This document shows, piece after piece, positions 8,004-18,245 of a DNA stretch of 21,374 bases. This DNA comes from Lachnospiraceae bacterium. Its GTDB lineage: Bacteria; Bacillota; Clostridia; Lachnospirales; Lachnospiraceae. Position numbers and translations under genes: made by a program. Location: contig CABJBM010000047.1 in the NCBI GenBank assembly GCA_902363835.1, positions 1 to 21,374 of the forward strand, given 5' to 3'. Each line of letters opens with the position of its first letter. The stretch's first letter is position 1. Under the pieces are notes generated by a model. It made no database searches. It saw nothing but the letters and a program-made list of their open reading frames with translations, and was not told the origin of the DNA.

Positions 8004-8105
8004 AGTTCCACTTGAATAAATCCAGCGGCTGCAAGTGAGAGGCTGGCTGATGGACTGATTTAGGGACGTTTTGTTCAGGGAGGAAAACATTAGTCCGACG
8101 GAACT
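8004..8105 (+). other. Structured intergenic RNA candidate (three-way junction)
   Basis: AGTTCC (8004-8009) can pair with GGAACT (8100-8105), enclosing two hairpins: CACTTG/CAAGTG (8009-8014 with 8032-8037, sharing one base with the outer stem) and GGACTGAT/ATTAGTCC (8052-8059 with 8089-8096, one G-U) stacked below GTTTT/AAAAC (8068-8072 with 8084-8088). A further bulged hairpin follows at about 8150-8170 (GGACATG with CATGTACC). It lies between permease 2 and the binding-protein gene. No known riboswitch class is recognised. It could be an mRNA stability or processing element that raises binding-protein dose, or a decayed sequence. Pairings were found by eye only. Confidence 0.3.
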
Positions 8106-8195
8106 CTCTATTCTATCCGCTTGAGTAAGAAGATGGATATGGACATGCCTGTCATGTACCTGAACCATAAATATAATGTATAGGAGGAGTAAGTA

Positions 8196-9200
8196 ATGAG
8201 TAAAAGATTAGGTTTCATATCAGTAATTGTATCAGTTTTTTTACTGGCGGGGTGTGGGGCTGAGAAAGAAACAGCTCCGTCAAATGAGGGGAAGACGGAA
8301 ACAGAGGCACAGACCTCTGCTCAAACTGCTGCGGATAACGGCTTGTCGGATAAAGAAATCACGGTTATTGTTAAAAATTTAACTGGACCGTTTTTCATTT
8401 CCGTATCAGAGGGCGCTAAAGCGGCCGGAGAAGAGCTGGGGGTTAAGGTGAATGTACTGGCTCCTGTAGGACAGGAGGGCGCCGGAAATGAGGAGCAGGC
8501 TCAGATGGTAGAGCAGGCCATTGCACAGCAGGTAGATGCGCTTGTCATCTGTCCAGTGGATTCCAAAGGGATTGTTCCGGCGGTGAAAAAGGTCGTGGAT
8601 GCCGGTATTCCAGTGGTCAATTTAAACACCAAAATCGGAGGTACGGAACAGCTGGCTAAAACCTTTGTGGCAATTGAGAACTATGAAGTGGGAAAAAGTG
8701 TTGCTCAAAATCTTTGCGAAAAGATGGGAGGCGACGGAAAACTGATCATCATTGAAGGAACGGCGGGGGCACAGACATCCATTGACCGTGTTCAAGGTGC
8801 CAATGATGCCATTAAGGAGTATCCGGATATAGAGGTCGTAGCTTCTCAGTCGGCCAACTACAGCAGAGCCGATGCCATGAATGTAGCACAAAATCTCCTG
8901 CAGTCCAATCCAGATGTGGAAGCAATTTTTTGCTGCAACGATGAGATGGCAATGGGAGTTGTAGAGGCAATTGACGCGGCAGGAAAGACAGGAAGCATCC
9001 TGGTAACCGGTGTAGACGCAAATGCGGATGCCCGCCAGGCGATCAAGGATGGAAAGATGTATGCAACTTGTGACAGTCAGCCCTATTATCAGGGATATGA
9101 TTCTGTAATGGCAGCTGCAAAGATTTTAAGAGGTGAACCGGTGGAAAATTTTTACCGCACAGAAACCAAGCTGATTACGATTGAAAATGTAGATGAATAG
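8196..9200 (+). CDS. Sugar-binding lipoprotein of the ABC importer (RbsB-type)
   Basis: A 334-residue extracytoplasmic solute-binding protein of the Peripla_BP_4 (ribose/inositol/galactose) family. A signal peptide ends in lipobox LLAGC with Cys20 as the lipidated residue, then a Glu/Thr-rich linker, then the domain from about residue 48 (TVIVKNLTGPFF). Family landmarks are VDALVICPVDSKGI, IIIEGTAG, DRVQGANDAI, FCCNDEMAMG and GVDANADARQAI. The strong GGAGGAG ribosome site 7 bases upstream fits high expression. Its separation from the permeases by a structured gap also fits a separately tuned dose. It delivers substrate to the two permeases. The ligand cannot be named from sequence; inositol-like cyclitols are suggested by the enzymes. 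Confidence 0.95.
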   Translation: MSKRLGFISVIVSVFLLAGCGAEKETAPSNEGKTETEAQTSAQTAADNGLSDKEITVIVKNLTGPFFISVSEGAKAAGEELGVKVNVLAPVGQEGAGNEEQAQMVEQAIAQQVDALVICPVDSKGIVPAVKKVVDAGIPVVNLNTKIGGTEQLAKTFVAIENYEVGKSVAQNLCEKMGGDGKLIIIEGTAGAQTSIDRVQGANDAIKEYPDIEVVASQSANYSRADAMNVAQNLLQSNPDVEAIFCCNDEMAMGVVEAIDAAGKTGSILVTGVDANADARQAIKDGKMYATCDSQPYYQGYDSVMAAAKILRGEPVENFYRTETKLITIENVDE

Positions 9201-9235
9201 CTATTTGCATCAGTTCAAAAAAAGATCATAGAGGT

Positions 9236-9274
9236 AAGCCCTTCATAGAAGATAAGCCTTCTTTGAAGGGCTTT
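9236..9274 (+). terminator. Hairpin between binding-protein and IolO-type genes (weak terminator or stabiliser)
   Basis: A perfect 10-bp stem (AAGCCCTTCA, 9236-9245, with TGAAGGGCTT, 9264-9273) holds a second AGAAG/CTTCT stem in its loop. Only three T follow, so termination would be partial. It may stabilise the upstream transporter mRNA and lower expression of the downstream epimerase gene. Confidence 0.55.
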
Positions 9275-9303
9275 AATACCTGATAGAATAGGAAGGTATC
9301 ATT

Positions 9304-10134
9304 GTGAAATCAAAATATGGATTCCCGTTGTGTATACAATTAGTTCCGCCTGAAAATATTTTTCATAGCAAGGAATTTGCAGAAACTTTAAAACTTCTTC
9401 AGGAAAAAGAGTTTTATGGAGTAGAATTAAATATTACAGATTTTGATGAAGTAAATCCGCTTCAGTTAAAGGAATATCTTGCCTCATATAACTTGAAAAT
9501 GACATATATCGCATCCGGAATTTTCGCAAAGAAAAACGAGTTGTCGTTATCAGCTGCTAATGAGGACATTCGTAGAAAAACAGTAGATGCATTTGAAGAA
9601 ATGATAGCATATGCAGAAAAAATGGAGTGCGGTATCATTTGCGGATTTATAAAAGGGGGGGCAGGAGATAATCGGGCAGTAGCAGTGTCGCAGATGAAAA
9701 AGTCTATCGGAGAGCTTAAAACAAGATATGGCAACAGCTCAGTCAATATTTTATTGGAAGCAACCAATCATTATGAGGCTACGATGTTAAATACGTTGGA
9801 AGAGGCCGCCGTATTTACCGGATCAGAAAGAAAAAATATTCAAATTCTTCCGGATACGTATCACATGAATATGGAAGAGTCCAGCATGGCAGAAGCAATG
9901 GTTCGATATGCTGCTTATTATAACAATATCCATGTATCCGATAATAACCGATATTATCCTGGATTCGGTGCGATCGATTTTTTTCAGGTTATCAGCATCT
10001 TGAAAGGAATGGGGTATCAGGGGACGATGGCAATAGAAGGAAGAAATGCTCTTTCTTTGAACGAAGACATCAGGAAATCTGCTGATTATCTATCCAGTGT
10101 TGGAGACAGATTAAAATTATGGGGATTGCTGTAA
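9304..10134 (+). CDS. iolO: Xylose-isomerase-like TIM-barrel epimerase, IolO type
   Basis: A 276-residue TIM barrel of the sugar phosphate isomerase/epimerase (AP_endonuc_2) superfamily. The metal ligands are all visible: Glu152 (LLEATN), Asp184 and His187 (PDTYHMN), His210 (IHVSDNNR) and Glu245 (AIEGR). The blocks SLSAANEDIRRKT, ILPDTYHMNMEE and HVSDNNRYYPGFGAIDF resemble, from memory, the Thermotoga 5-keto-L-gluconate epimerase, which converts 5-keto-L-gluconate to D-tagaturonate. Start is a GTG with AGGAAGG 7 bases upstream; there is no better ATG. It lies after the binding-protein gene and its hairpin. Placement with an IolN-type hydrolase supports the call; other ketose 3-epimerase activities remain possible. 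Confidence 0.7.
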   Translation: MKSKYGFPLCIQLVPPENIFHSKEFAETLKLLQEKEFYGVELNITDFDEVNPLQLKEYLASYNLKMTYIASGIFAKKNELSLSAANEDIRRKTVDAFEEMIAYAEKMECGIICGFIKGGAGDNRAVAVSQMKKSIGELKTRYGNSSVNILLEATNHYEATMLNTLEEAAVFTGSERKNIQILPDTYHMNMEESSMAEAMVRYAAYYNNIHVSDNNRYYPGFGAIDFFQVISILKGMGYQGTMAIEGRNALSLNEDIRKSADYLSSVGDRLKLWGLL

Positions 10135-10248
10135 CTTTGATTACCTGGTTAAACCATAATATCCATTTGGACTGATATAAAATGTTTGTGGCTGATTATA
10201 GTTTTATTGCAGCAATTATACCTTTTTTATAAATAATAAGGAGTTGAT

Positions 10249-10776
10249 ATGATTATGAACGAAACATTAAAGACATTGGAAACACGTAGAAGCTGCAGAA
10301 ATTTCAAACCGGATATGGTAGAGGACGAAAAAATTCAAGCAGTTATGAGAGCGGGAACCTATGCGGCAACAGGAATGGGTAAACAGTCTCCTATTATTAT
10401 TGCGGTTATGAACAAAAAAATAAGAGATACATTTTCAAATGAGAATGCGCATTTTGCGGGAGTAAACAGTGACCCATTCTACGGTGCACCGGTAATTTTA
10501 ATTGTACTGGCAGATAAATCGATTCCGACCTATTTATATGATGGTTCCCTTGTTATGGGAAATCTGATGAATTCTGCTACGAGCCTTGGCCTTGGAAATA
10601 TTTGGATTCATCGGGCGAAAGAAGAATTTGAATCCGATTTTGGAAAGAAAATACTCTCTGATTTAGATATAGCAGGTGACTACGAAGGGATTGGTCATTG
10701 CGCCATTGGTTATCCAACAAGCGTTTCAGATATTGTGGCAGACCGAAAGGAAAATTACATTTACTATGTGAAATGA
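10249..10776 (+). CDS. Nitroreductase-family FMN protein
   Basis: A 175-residue flavoprotein of the nitroreductase superfamily, at the short end of the family range. The N-terminal FMN-phosphate motif is present (ETRRSCRNF, residues 8-16), followed by YGAPVILIV, the GNLMNSATSLGLGNIWIHR helix region and a C-terminal GHCAIGYP loop. Such proteins are cytosolic NAD(P)H oxidoreductases of quinones, nitroaromatics or flavins. AAGGAG lies 5 bases before the ATG at 10249. It follows the epimerase gene by 114 bp without a clear terminator, so it may share the transcript. A role in the sugar pathway is not evident; it may be a bystander, or supply a redox step. Confidence 0.9.
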   Translation: MIMNETLKTLETRRSCRNFKPDMVEDEKIQAVMRAGTYAATGMGKQSPIIIAVMNKKIRDTFSNENAHFAGVNSDPFYGAPVILIVLADKSIPTYLYDGSLVMGNLMNSATSLGLGNIWIHRAKEEFESDFGKKILSDLDIAGDYEGIGHCAIGYPTSVSDIVADRKENYIYYVK

Positions 10777-10794
10777 ATGGAGGATTCGGAAAAT

Positions 10795-10880
10795 ATGCCA
10801 TTACCCGGAGAACTTATTGCTTTTGTAAAAGATAGTTTGTAAAAATATGATGAAGTGGTCACGGTAACGGAGGGATTATC
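10795..10880 (+). pseudogene. Short interrupted open frame before the aldolase relic
   Basis: ATG at 10795, with GGAGG about 11 bases upstream, encodes 15 residues (MPLPGELIAFVKDSL) before TAA at 10840. The same frame stays open for another 15 codons (KYDEVVTVTEGLSCW) into the start of the aldolase relic. It reads like the N-terminus of a once longer gene with an acquired stop, but I do not recognise the family. It could equally be a non-coding remnant. Confidence 0.3.
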
Positions 10881-11187
10881 ATGTTGGTAAATTTGAATAC
10901 AGCGCTGGAATTCACAGAAGGAAAAAAACGTGCTGTAGCTGCTTTCAATGTATTCGGCTATGAAGATGCCAAGGCAGTCGCAAAAGATTCTAAAACAAAT
11001 GTTTGTGTCCATCTCGACCATTGTACAAAGTATTCTATGATACTTCGTTCAATACTTAGAGGCTGAAATTGGCGCTGTCGGATATGCAGATCCGAAAACG
11101 TTTGACCGCATTTCTCTGTATAAAAAAGCGATGGAAGATGTAAAACAGGTGGCAAAAGAAAAGATGGCATTGCTTTTTGGGGAGTAG
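10881..11187 (+). pseudogene. Class II fructose/tagatose-bisphosphate aldolase, decayed
   Basis: The start is typical of class II aldolases (MLVNLNTALEF, then AVAAFNVFGYEDAKAV), with GGAGGG 7 bases upstream of the ATG. It then skips about 40-45 expected residues and resumes at VCVHLDHCTKYSMILRSI, the zinc-binding HLDH block. The frame stops at 11064, but the shifted frame continues from about 11050 (EAEIGAVGYADP, another family block) to a TAG at 11185. The normal gene is about 280-310 codons, so at least one internal deletion, one frameshift and a C-terminal loss have occurred. It borders an IS66 relic. The intact gene could once have cleaved a ketose bisphosphate from the same pathway. Confidence 0.75.
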
Positions 11188-11199
11188 CAGAAGGAGAAG

Positions 11200-11593
11200 A
11201 TGGTAACGGTTTTTTCGCTTTTAATACCAAAGAAATGGCGGCGGAATTCGTTTAAGGTCTCTTCTAAGTTTGCTTTCAGGGAACAGAGTTCGTCTACCAG
11301 TTTGCGCAGGTCTGCAATGGCCAGGTCCTTCTCTGCAAGATGGTCCTCCTGGGCCTGGATATGTATTTTTTTGCTGTTCAATGATTGTATGAAGCAGTTT
11401 GTTCTGTTCTTCCACTTCCATCCTTCCAGGCTTCTTCCTTACTTCTTTTTCGCCGTCTTAATCGCTTTAGGTTGATCCGGAGACAACCCTTCCATAAGCC
11501 AGCGGAATTCCTGCCGTGTGCGGGGTCTGACTTTGGCTCCATTTGGCAGGTATCCCGGATGATCGCCATCAACCTCTCAAAGGATTTACGCAT
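11200..11593 (-). mobile_element. Degraded IS66-family relic (tnpB end and tnpC start)
   Basis: On the minus strand, codons from 11593 read MRKSFERLMAIIRDTCQMEP, the N-terminal block of IS66 TnpB (usually MRKSIDGLMAII). The core is deleted and, after a frame change, its C-terminus appears as RQEFRWLMEGLS...PKAIKT. The start of TnpC follows (MEVEEQNKLLHTIIEQQ), again frame-shifted, reaching AQEDHLAEKDLAIADL and LKANLEETLNEFRRHFFG-KSEKT at about 11207-11260. The catalytic part of TnpC is gone; homology stops where aldolase-side sequence begins. No terminal repeats were found. The element is dead. Confidence 0.8.
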
Positions 11594-11704
11594 ATTGGTC
11601 CTCCCTATTATTATTTATGGACAAACAGGAACAGGAAAGGAAAATCTGTAGCAATGGAAAGTTTAGCCTAAAGAATAAAAAAACGGAGTGGTTTTCAGAA
11701 AAAC

Positions 11705-11730
11705 TTGACCTGACAGGAGTGTCAGGTCAA
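11705..11730 (-). terminator. Intrinsic terminator of the araC-type gene
   Basis: A perfect 11-bp inverted repeat (TTGACCTGACA, ggag loop, TGTCAGGTCAA), read on the minus strand, is followed by GTTTTTCTG. The upstream arm contains the final codons and the stop (11722-11724) of the regulator gene. Confidence 0.75.
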
Positions 11731-12720
11731 TGGGTCAGATTTTAACCGGCGGTAGAGGGAGGGAGTCATTTTGTAGATGGATTCAAATTTCTTGTAGAAA
11801 AAGCCTAAATTGTCGTAGCCCACTTTGTTGGCAATTTCATAGACAGGCATGTCGGTATTGGACAGGTAGAAGCAGGCCTGGTTCATCCGCTGTTGGATGA
11901 TCAGTTCTTTGAAAGATCGCCCGGCGGATTTTTTGATATAGTTGCTTAAGTAATTGGGATGGAATCCAAAATGCATTGCCGTATCCTGCAGTGTTGTGGT
12001 AAGGTAATGTTCCTCAATATAGTTTAAGATTTCCATGATTTTATGCCCGCCGTCTTTGCCATATGAGAACTGTTGGTCTTTGTATTGCCGTAATATTTCA
12101 CAAAATAATAAGATCATATATGCATCAATCATTTTTTCACTGCAAAATCCCGGGTTATAGTATTCACAGAGAATATTTTGGATGATTGTATGAATTTGAT
12201 TTTCGTCCTGCTTTTTGAATATCAGATACTGGTCATGAGCTGCATCCAGAGAGAGTGCATTAATCAGGAAACTGTTGATAATCCCGTAGTCTCCCAGCCG
12301 GAACAGAAATCCATGGGTCAGATATTCACGGCGCATTTCAATGGTAATAATAATGTCCTGTTCGTCCAGATATTGAATACTGTGAGGAATATTGGTGTCC
12401 AACATGCAGATATCCCCCTGGGTCATTTCGATTTGATGTCCGTTAATGATCTGAATGCAGGAACCGGAATACACATAAACAAATTCGATCACAGTATGAA
12501 TGTGTTCTGGAATATAGGTAAAGCGAGACTCCTTGTGGACACATACCAGTTTGTTCGCCAGAAGGCTGTTGAAGGAAAATAGATATATTTCCTTGTCATG
12601 GAAATGAATCTTGGGTATAGCCTGATAACGTTTGGACAGAACAGTGGAACCTGTCATCTTGTGCTTCCTTTCCGAATCAGTATATTGAAACAGATAATCG
12701 TCTAATTCCTGTATTTTCAT
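11722..12720 (-). CDS. AraC-family transcriptional regulator
   Basis: A 332-residue regulator with an N-terminal cupin-like sensing domain (HIHTVIEFVYVYSGS, MTQGDICMLDTNIPHS, about residues 75-130). The C-terminal AraC DNA-binding domain has two helix-turn-helix motifs (about 235-328: TTLQDTAMHFGFHPNYLSNYIKK and PVYEIANKVGYDNLGFFYKKF). Start ATG at 12720 is chosen because GAGG lies 7 bases upstream, better than the GTG at 12726. It is divergent from the PTS/GH1 operon, with back-to-back promoters in a 143-bp gap, so it most likely activates beta-glucoside uptake. Beta-glucoside PTS operons are often controlled by BglG/LicT antiterminators; none is encoded here. Ligand unknown. Confidence 0.93.
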   Translation of the reverse strand: MKIQELDDYLFQYTDSERKHKMTGSTVLSKRYQAIPKIHFHDKEIYLFSFNSLLANKLVCVHKESRFTYIPEHIHTVIEFVYVYSGSCIQIINGHQIEMTQGDICMLDTNIPHSIQYLDEQDIIITIEMRREYLTHGFLFRLGDYGIINSFLINALSLDAAHDQYLIFKKQDENQIHTIIQNILCEYYNPGFCSEKMIDAYMILLFCEILRQYKDQQFSYGKDGGHKIMEILNYIEEHYLTTTLQDTAMHFGFHPNYLSNYIKKSAGRSFKELIIQQRMNQACFYLSNTDMPVYEIANKVGYDNLGFFYKKFESIYKMTPSLYRRLKSDPLT

Positions 12721-12737
12721 ATGCACACCTCATATTC

Positions 12738-12766
12738 ATCATAAAAGATTAAGTTTGGTAAGTCAA
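12738..12766 (-). promoter_or_regulatory. Promoter of the araC-type gene
   Basis: Read on the minus strand: TTGACT (-35), a 17-bp spacer and TATGAT (-10), ending 17 bp before the start codon. Near-consensus elements with ideal spacing. The position leaves a very short leader. Confidence 0.75.
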
Positions 12767-12783
12767 TATGTTTTATCGGGAAA

Positions 12784-12812
12784 TTGTAAAGAGAGAGTTT
12801 TCCGAATATGAT
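12784..12812 (+). promoter_or_regulatory. Promoter of the PTS/GH1 operon
   Basis: TTGTAA (-35), a 17-bp spacer and TATGAT (-10), giving a leader of about 45 bases before the PTS start codon. The -35 differs from consensus at the last positions, which fits need for an activator. No hairpin or RAT-like antiterminator site is apparent in the leader. Confidence 0.65.
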
Positions 12813-12863
12813 AGAGACATAAGAAACATTTGCGTAAATTTCATATGAGGAGGAAGAAAACTT

Positions 12864-16209
<3,346 letters not shown>

Positions 16210-16221
16210 AAAACAGAGAAG

Positions 16222-16268
16222 AATGATGGTATACGGCTGTGGTTCTGCAGTTGTATACTGTCATTTTT
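16222..16268 (+). terminator. Intrinsic terminator after the GH1 gene
   Basis: A 13-bp stem (AATGATGGTATAC, 16222-16234, with GTATACTGTCATT, 16253-16265, two G-U pairs) is followed by a T run to 16268. It should end most PTS/GH1 transcripts. The following M20 gene starts only 26 bp later, so it depends on read-through or an unseen promoter. Confidence 0.75.
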
Positions 16269-16293
16269 GTGCATAAGAAAGAAGGACAATATT

Positions 16294-17427
16294 ATGAAGA
16301 GAGTACAGATCGTTCAGTTTATTGAACAACATAAAGAAGAGGCGATTGCACTTCTGGAGGAACTTGGAAAGATTCCGGCACCAAGCCATAAAGAGGATAA
16401 ACGTGCTGCTTTTTATAAAAGGTGGTTCGAGCGAAAGGGCTGTAATGAAGTCTGGATAGACGAGGCAAAAAGTGTAATCTGTAAATTTAATTGTGACAAG
16501 TATGAAGATATGATTGTCTTGATGGCCCATACAGATGTAGTGTTTGATGATATGGAAGAGCTCCCCATGAGACGGCAGGACAATATTCTTGCAGCACCGG
16601 GAATAGGAGATGATACATCAAATTTGGTAAATCTGATGATGGGAGCGGCTTTTCTGGTAGAGTATGCCGGGCAGCTGAAAATCGGGGTGATGGTTGTGGC
16701 GAATTCCTGCGAGGAAGGTCTGGGAAATCTGAAAGGGTGTAAGGAAATCTTCAACAATTATGGAAATCGGATCAAAGCATTTTATTCTTTTGATGGATAT
16801 ATGTCCATGTGCACCAGCATTCCTGTGGGGTCGCATCGTTATCGGATACAGGTCCTTGTTCAGGGGGGACATTCTTATCAAAATTTTGGCAGAGACAATG
16901 CAATTCATATTGCAGCACAGATCATTGATGAGTTGTACCGAATCGACCCGCCAAAAAAGGAAGTGACCACTTATAATGTGGGAAAGATCAGCGGGGGTAC
17001 GACTGTGAATTCAATTCCACAGGAAGCGGTGATATTATATGAATACCGCTCCAGCAGTGAAAAGTGTTTGCAGGAAATGCAGAAGAAGTTCCATCAGGTC
17101 ATTGACAAATTCCGCATGCAAGGTAAAAAGATCAATGTGGAAATCCTTGGAATCCGTCCAGGTGCAGGGGAAATTGATCAGATGGAACTGGAACGCTGGA
17201 CGGAGGAAAATATAGCCTGTATTCGTGAGTTTTATGATGGAGAGCTGGACTTGGCACCTTATTCTACAGATGCCAATATTCCGTTGTCCAGGGGTATTCT
17301 TGCAAATACCATTGGTACAGTGAAAGGGGGAGGGGCACATACACGGGAAGAGTGGGTGGATTTAAATTCGATACCGGCCGGAATGGGGATTGTATTGAGT
17401 ATTTTGGCACGGTATATGGATTATTGA
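16294..17427 (+). CDS. M20-family zinc metallopeptidase (PepT/DapE-like)
   Basis: A 377-residue cytosolic dinuclear-zinc hydrolase of the M20 family. The metal and catalytic residues are in place: His79 and Asp81 (MAHTDVV), Asp106 (GIGDDTSN), Glu140 base and Glu141 ligand (NSCEEGLG). The lid/dimerisation domain follows (VLVQGGHSYQNFGRDNAIHIAA) and a late His lies in GGGAHTREEW. The start at 16294 is favoured over 16267 since GAAGGA is about 7 bases upstream. It probably cleaves dipeptides, tripeptides or acyl-amino acids. It lies behind the terminator of the PTS/GH1 unit, and no functional link to sugar use is visible. Confidence 0.88.
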   Translation: MKRVQIVQFIEQHKEEAIALLEELGKIPAPSHKEDKRAAFYKRWFERKGCNEVWIDEAKSVICKFNCDKYEDMIVLMAHTDVVFDDMEELPMRRQDNILAAPGIGDDTSNLVNLMMGAAFLVEYAGQLKIGVMVVANSCEEGLGNLKGCKEIFNNYGNRIKAFYSFDGYMSMCTSIPVGSHRYRIQVLVQGGHSYQNFGRDNAIHIAAQIIDELYRIDPPKKEVTTYNVGKISGGTTVNSIPQEAVILYEYRSSSEKCLQEMQKKFHQVIDKFRMQGKKINVEILGIRPGAGEIDQMELERWTEENIACIREFYDGELDLAPYSTDANIPLSRGILANTIGTVKGGGAHTREEWVDLNSIPAGMGIVLSILARYMDY

Positions 17428-17451
17428 CAGAAAGACTGTGCGAAAGATACT
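17424..17451 (+). promoter_or_regulatory. Promoter for the tRNA-Ala-like gene
   Basis: A consensus TTGACA (17424-17429) overlaps the stop codon of the M20 gene; a 16-bp spacer leads to GATACT (17446-17451). It would start transcription about 65 bases upstream of the tRNA-like sequence, which ends in a terminator. Confidence 0.5.
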
Positions 17452-17522
17452 TCGCGAAACACAGGAGTAACTGGAAAACAAAAAGGAAACAATTACAATG
17501 TACAAAGGGTTTACGACCATAC

Positions 17523-17594
<72 letters not shown>

Positions 17595-17605
17595 TTAAAC
17601 AAAAC

Positions 17606-17636
17606 CACAAAGCCAATAACGCTTTGTGTTTTTTTT
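17606..17636 (+). terminator. Intrinsic terminator of the tRNA-like gene
   Basis: A perfect 8-bp stem CACAAAGC/GCTTTGTG with a 7-base loop is followed by eight T. It is a textbook terminator starting 12 bp after the tRNA-like sequence. Confidence 0.85.
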
Positions 17637-17691
17637 ATGCCTTTATACAAATGAGATCGGGCACTTGATGGCACTTGAGAGCAAAGTGAAA

Positions 17692-17713
17692 GGCTTATAC
17701 AGAAATGTATAAG
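17692..17713. repeat. Small hairpin in the tRNA-to-lipoprotein gap
   Basis: CTTATAC and GTATAAG form a 7-bp stem around a 6-base loop (extendable with one G-U pair). No T run follows, so it is not a terminator. The role is unknown. Confidence 0.35.
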
Positions 17714-17743
17714 TCTCATGTCTGAGCCAAATCTACTTTTCAG

Positions 17744-17789
17744 ATATAGCATTGAATAAACAATTATAAATATTCAATGCTATATTTTT
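17744..17789. terminator. Strong palindrome, terminator-like
   Basis: A perfect 15-bp inverted repeat (17744-17758 with 17771-17785: ATATAGCATTGAATA and its complement) has a 12-base loop and a five-T run on the plus strand. It can stop transcription coming from the tRNA side and insulates the lipoprotein gene. Confidence 0.7.
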
Positions 17790-17843
17790 GGTTGTTTATT
17801 TGTTATAATTAATCAAGTTTGAATTTGGATTGGTGGTGCAAAA

Positions 17844-18218
17844 ATGCGAAAGAATATGATTTTGATTTTTGTTTTGTCTATAATGTGCTTGCTGTTAAAC
17901 AGCTGTACTAAGGAAAAAGCAGATAGTAATCCAGATGGTGCAATGCAAGAACTTTATAATCGAAGCACTATTGCGAGAAAATATGCGGACAAAGAATTTG
18001 ATGGTTTCTTGAGCCACTTTGATTCAAAATGCGAAATCCTAGAAACATATTATGGGTTTTATACCTCTGAAACACCAATCTATGTAGTAGGATACAAATA
18101 TAGCATTGGAATCAATGCCGATTTGACCTATGCGTATAAAATCAGTGTAGATGATAAGCAGCTATGCACTATTCTTGAAGAAGGGGAAGATACCGCAGAT
18201 TTTTTATTTGAAGAATAG
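17844..18218 (+). CDS. Small hypothetical lipoprotein
   Basis: A 124-residue predicted lipoprotein. A positively charged start (MRKNM) and a hydrophobic stretch end in lipobox LLNSC, with Cys21 as the anchored residue. The mature part has an N-terminal Lys/Asp/Asn-rich linker, then an alpha/beta-looking domain of about 90 residues (YGFYTSETPIYVVGYKYSIG, TYAYKISVDDKQLCTIL) with an acidic tail. I do not recognise the family. A GGTGG ribosome site lies about 7 bases upstream and TATAAT at 17804-17809 could be its -10. It is the first of a run of small, AT-rich genes, suggesting an accessory region. Confidence 0.7.
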   Translation: MRKNMILIFVLSIMCLLLNSCTKEKADSNPDGAMQELYNRSTIARKYADKEFDGFLSHFDSKCEILETYYGFYTSETPIYVVGYKYSIGINADLTYAYKISVDDKQLCTILEEGEDTADFLFEE

Positions 18219-18245
18219 TGACAAATTGAATCTGGAGGTCCCATT

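Noticed and set aside
11049..11381. 110-codon minus-strand open frame as an intact protein
   Set aside because: Its first part is the frame-shifted start of IS66 TnpC and its second part is antisense to the aldolase relic, so it is a chance fusion across a scar.
12813..12863. RAT antiterminator/terminator leader of the PTS operon
   Set aside because: The leader is about 45 bases long with no stem followed by a T run.
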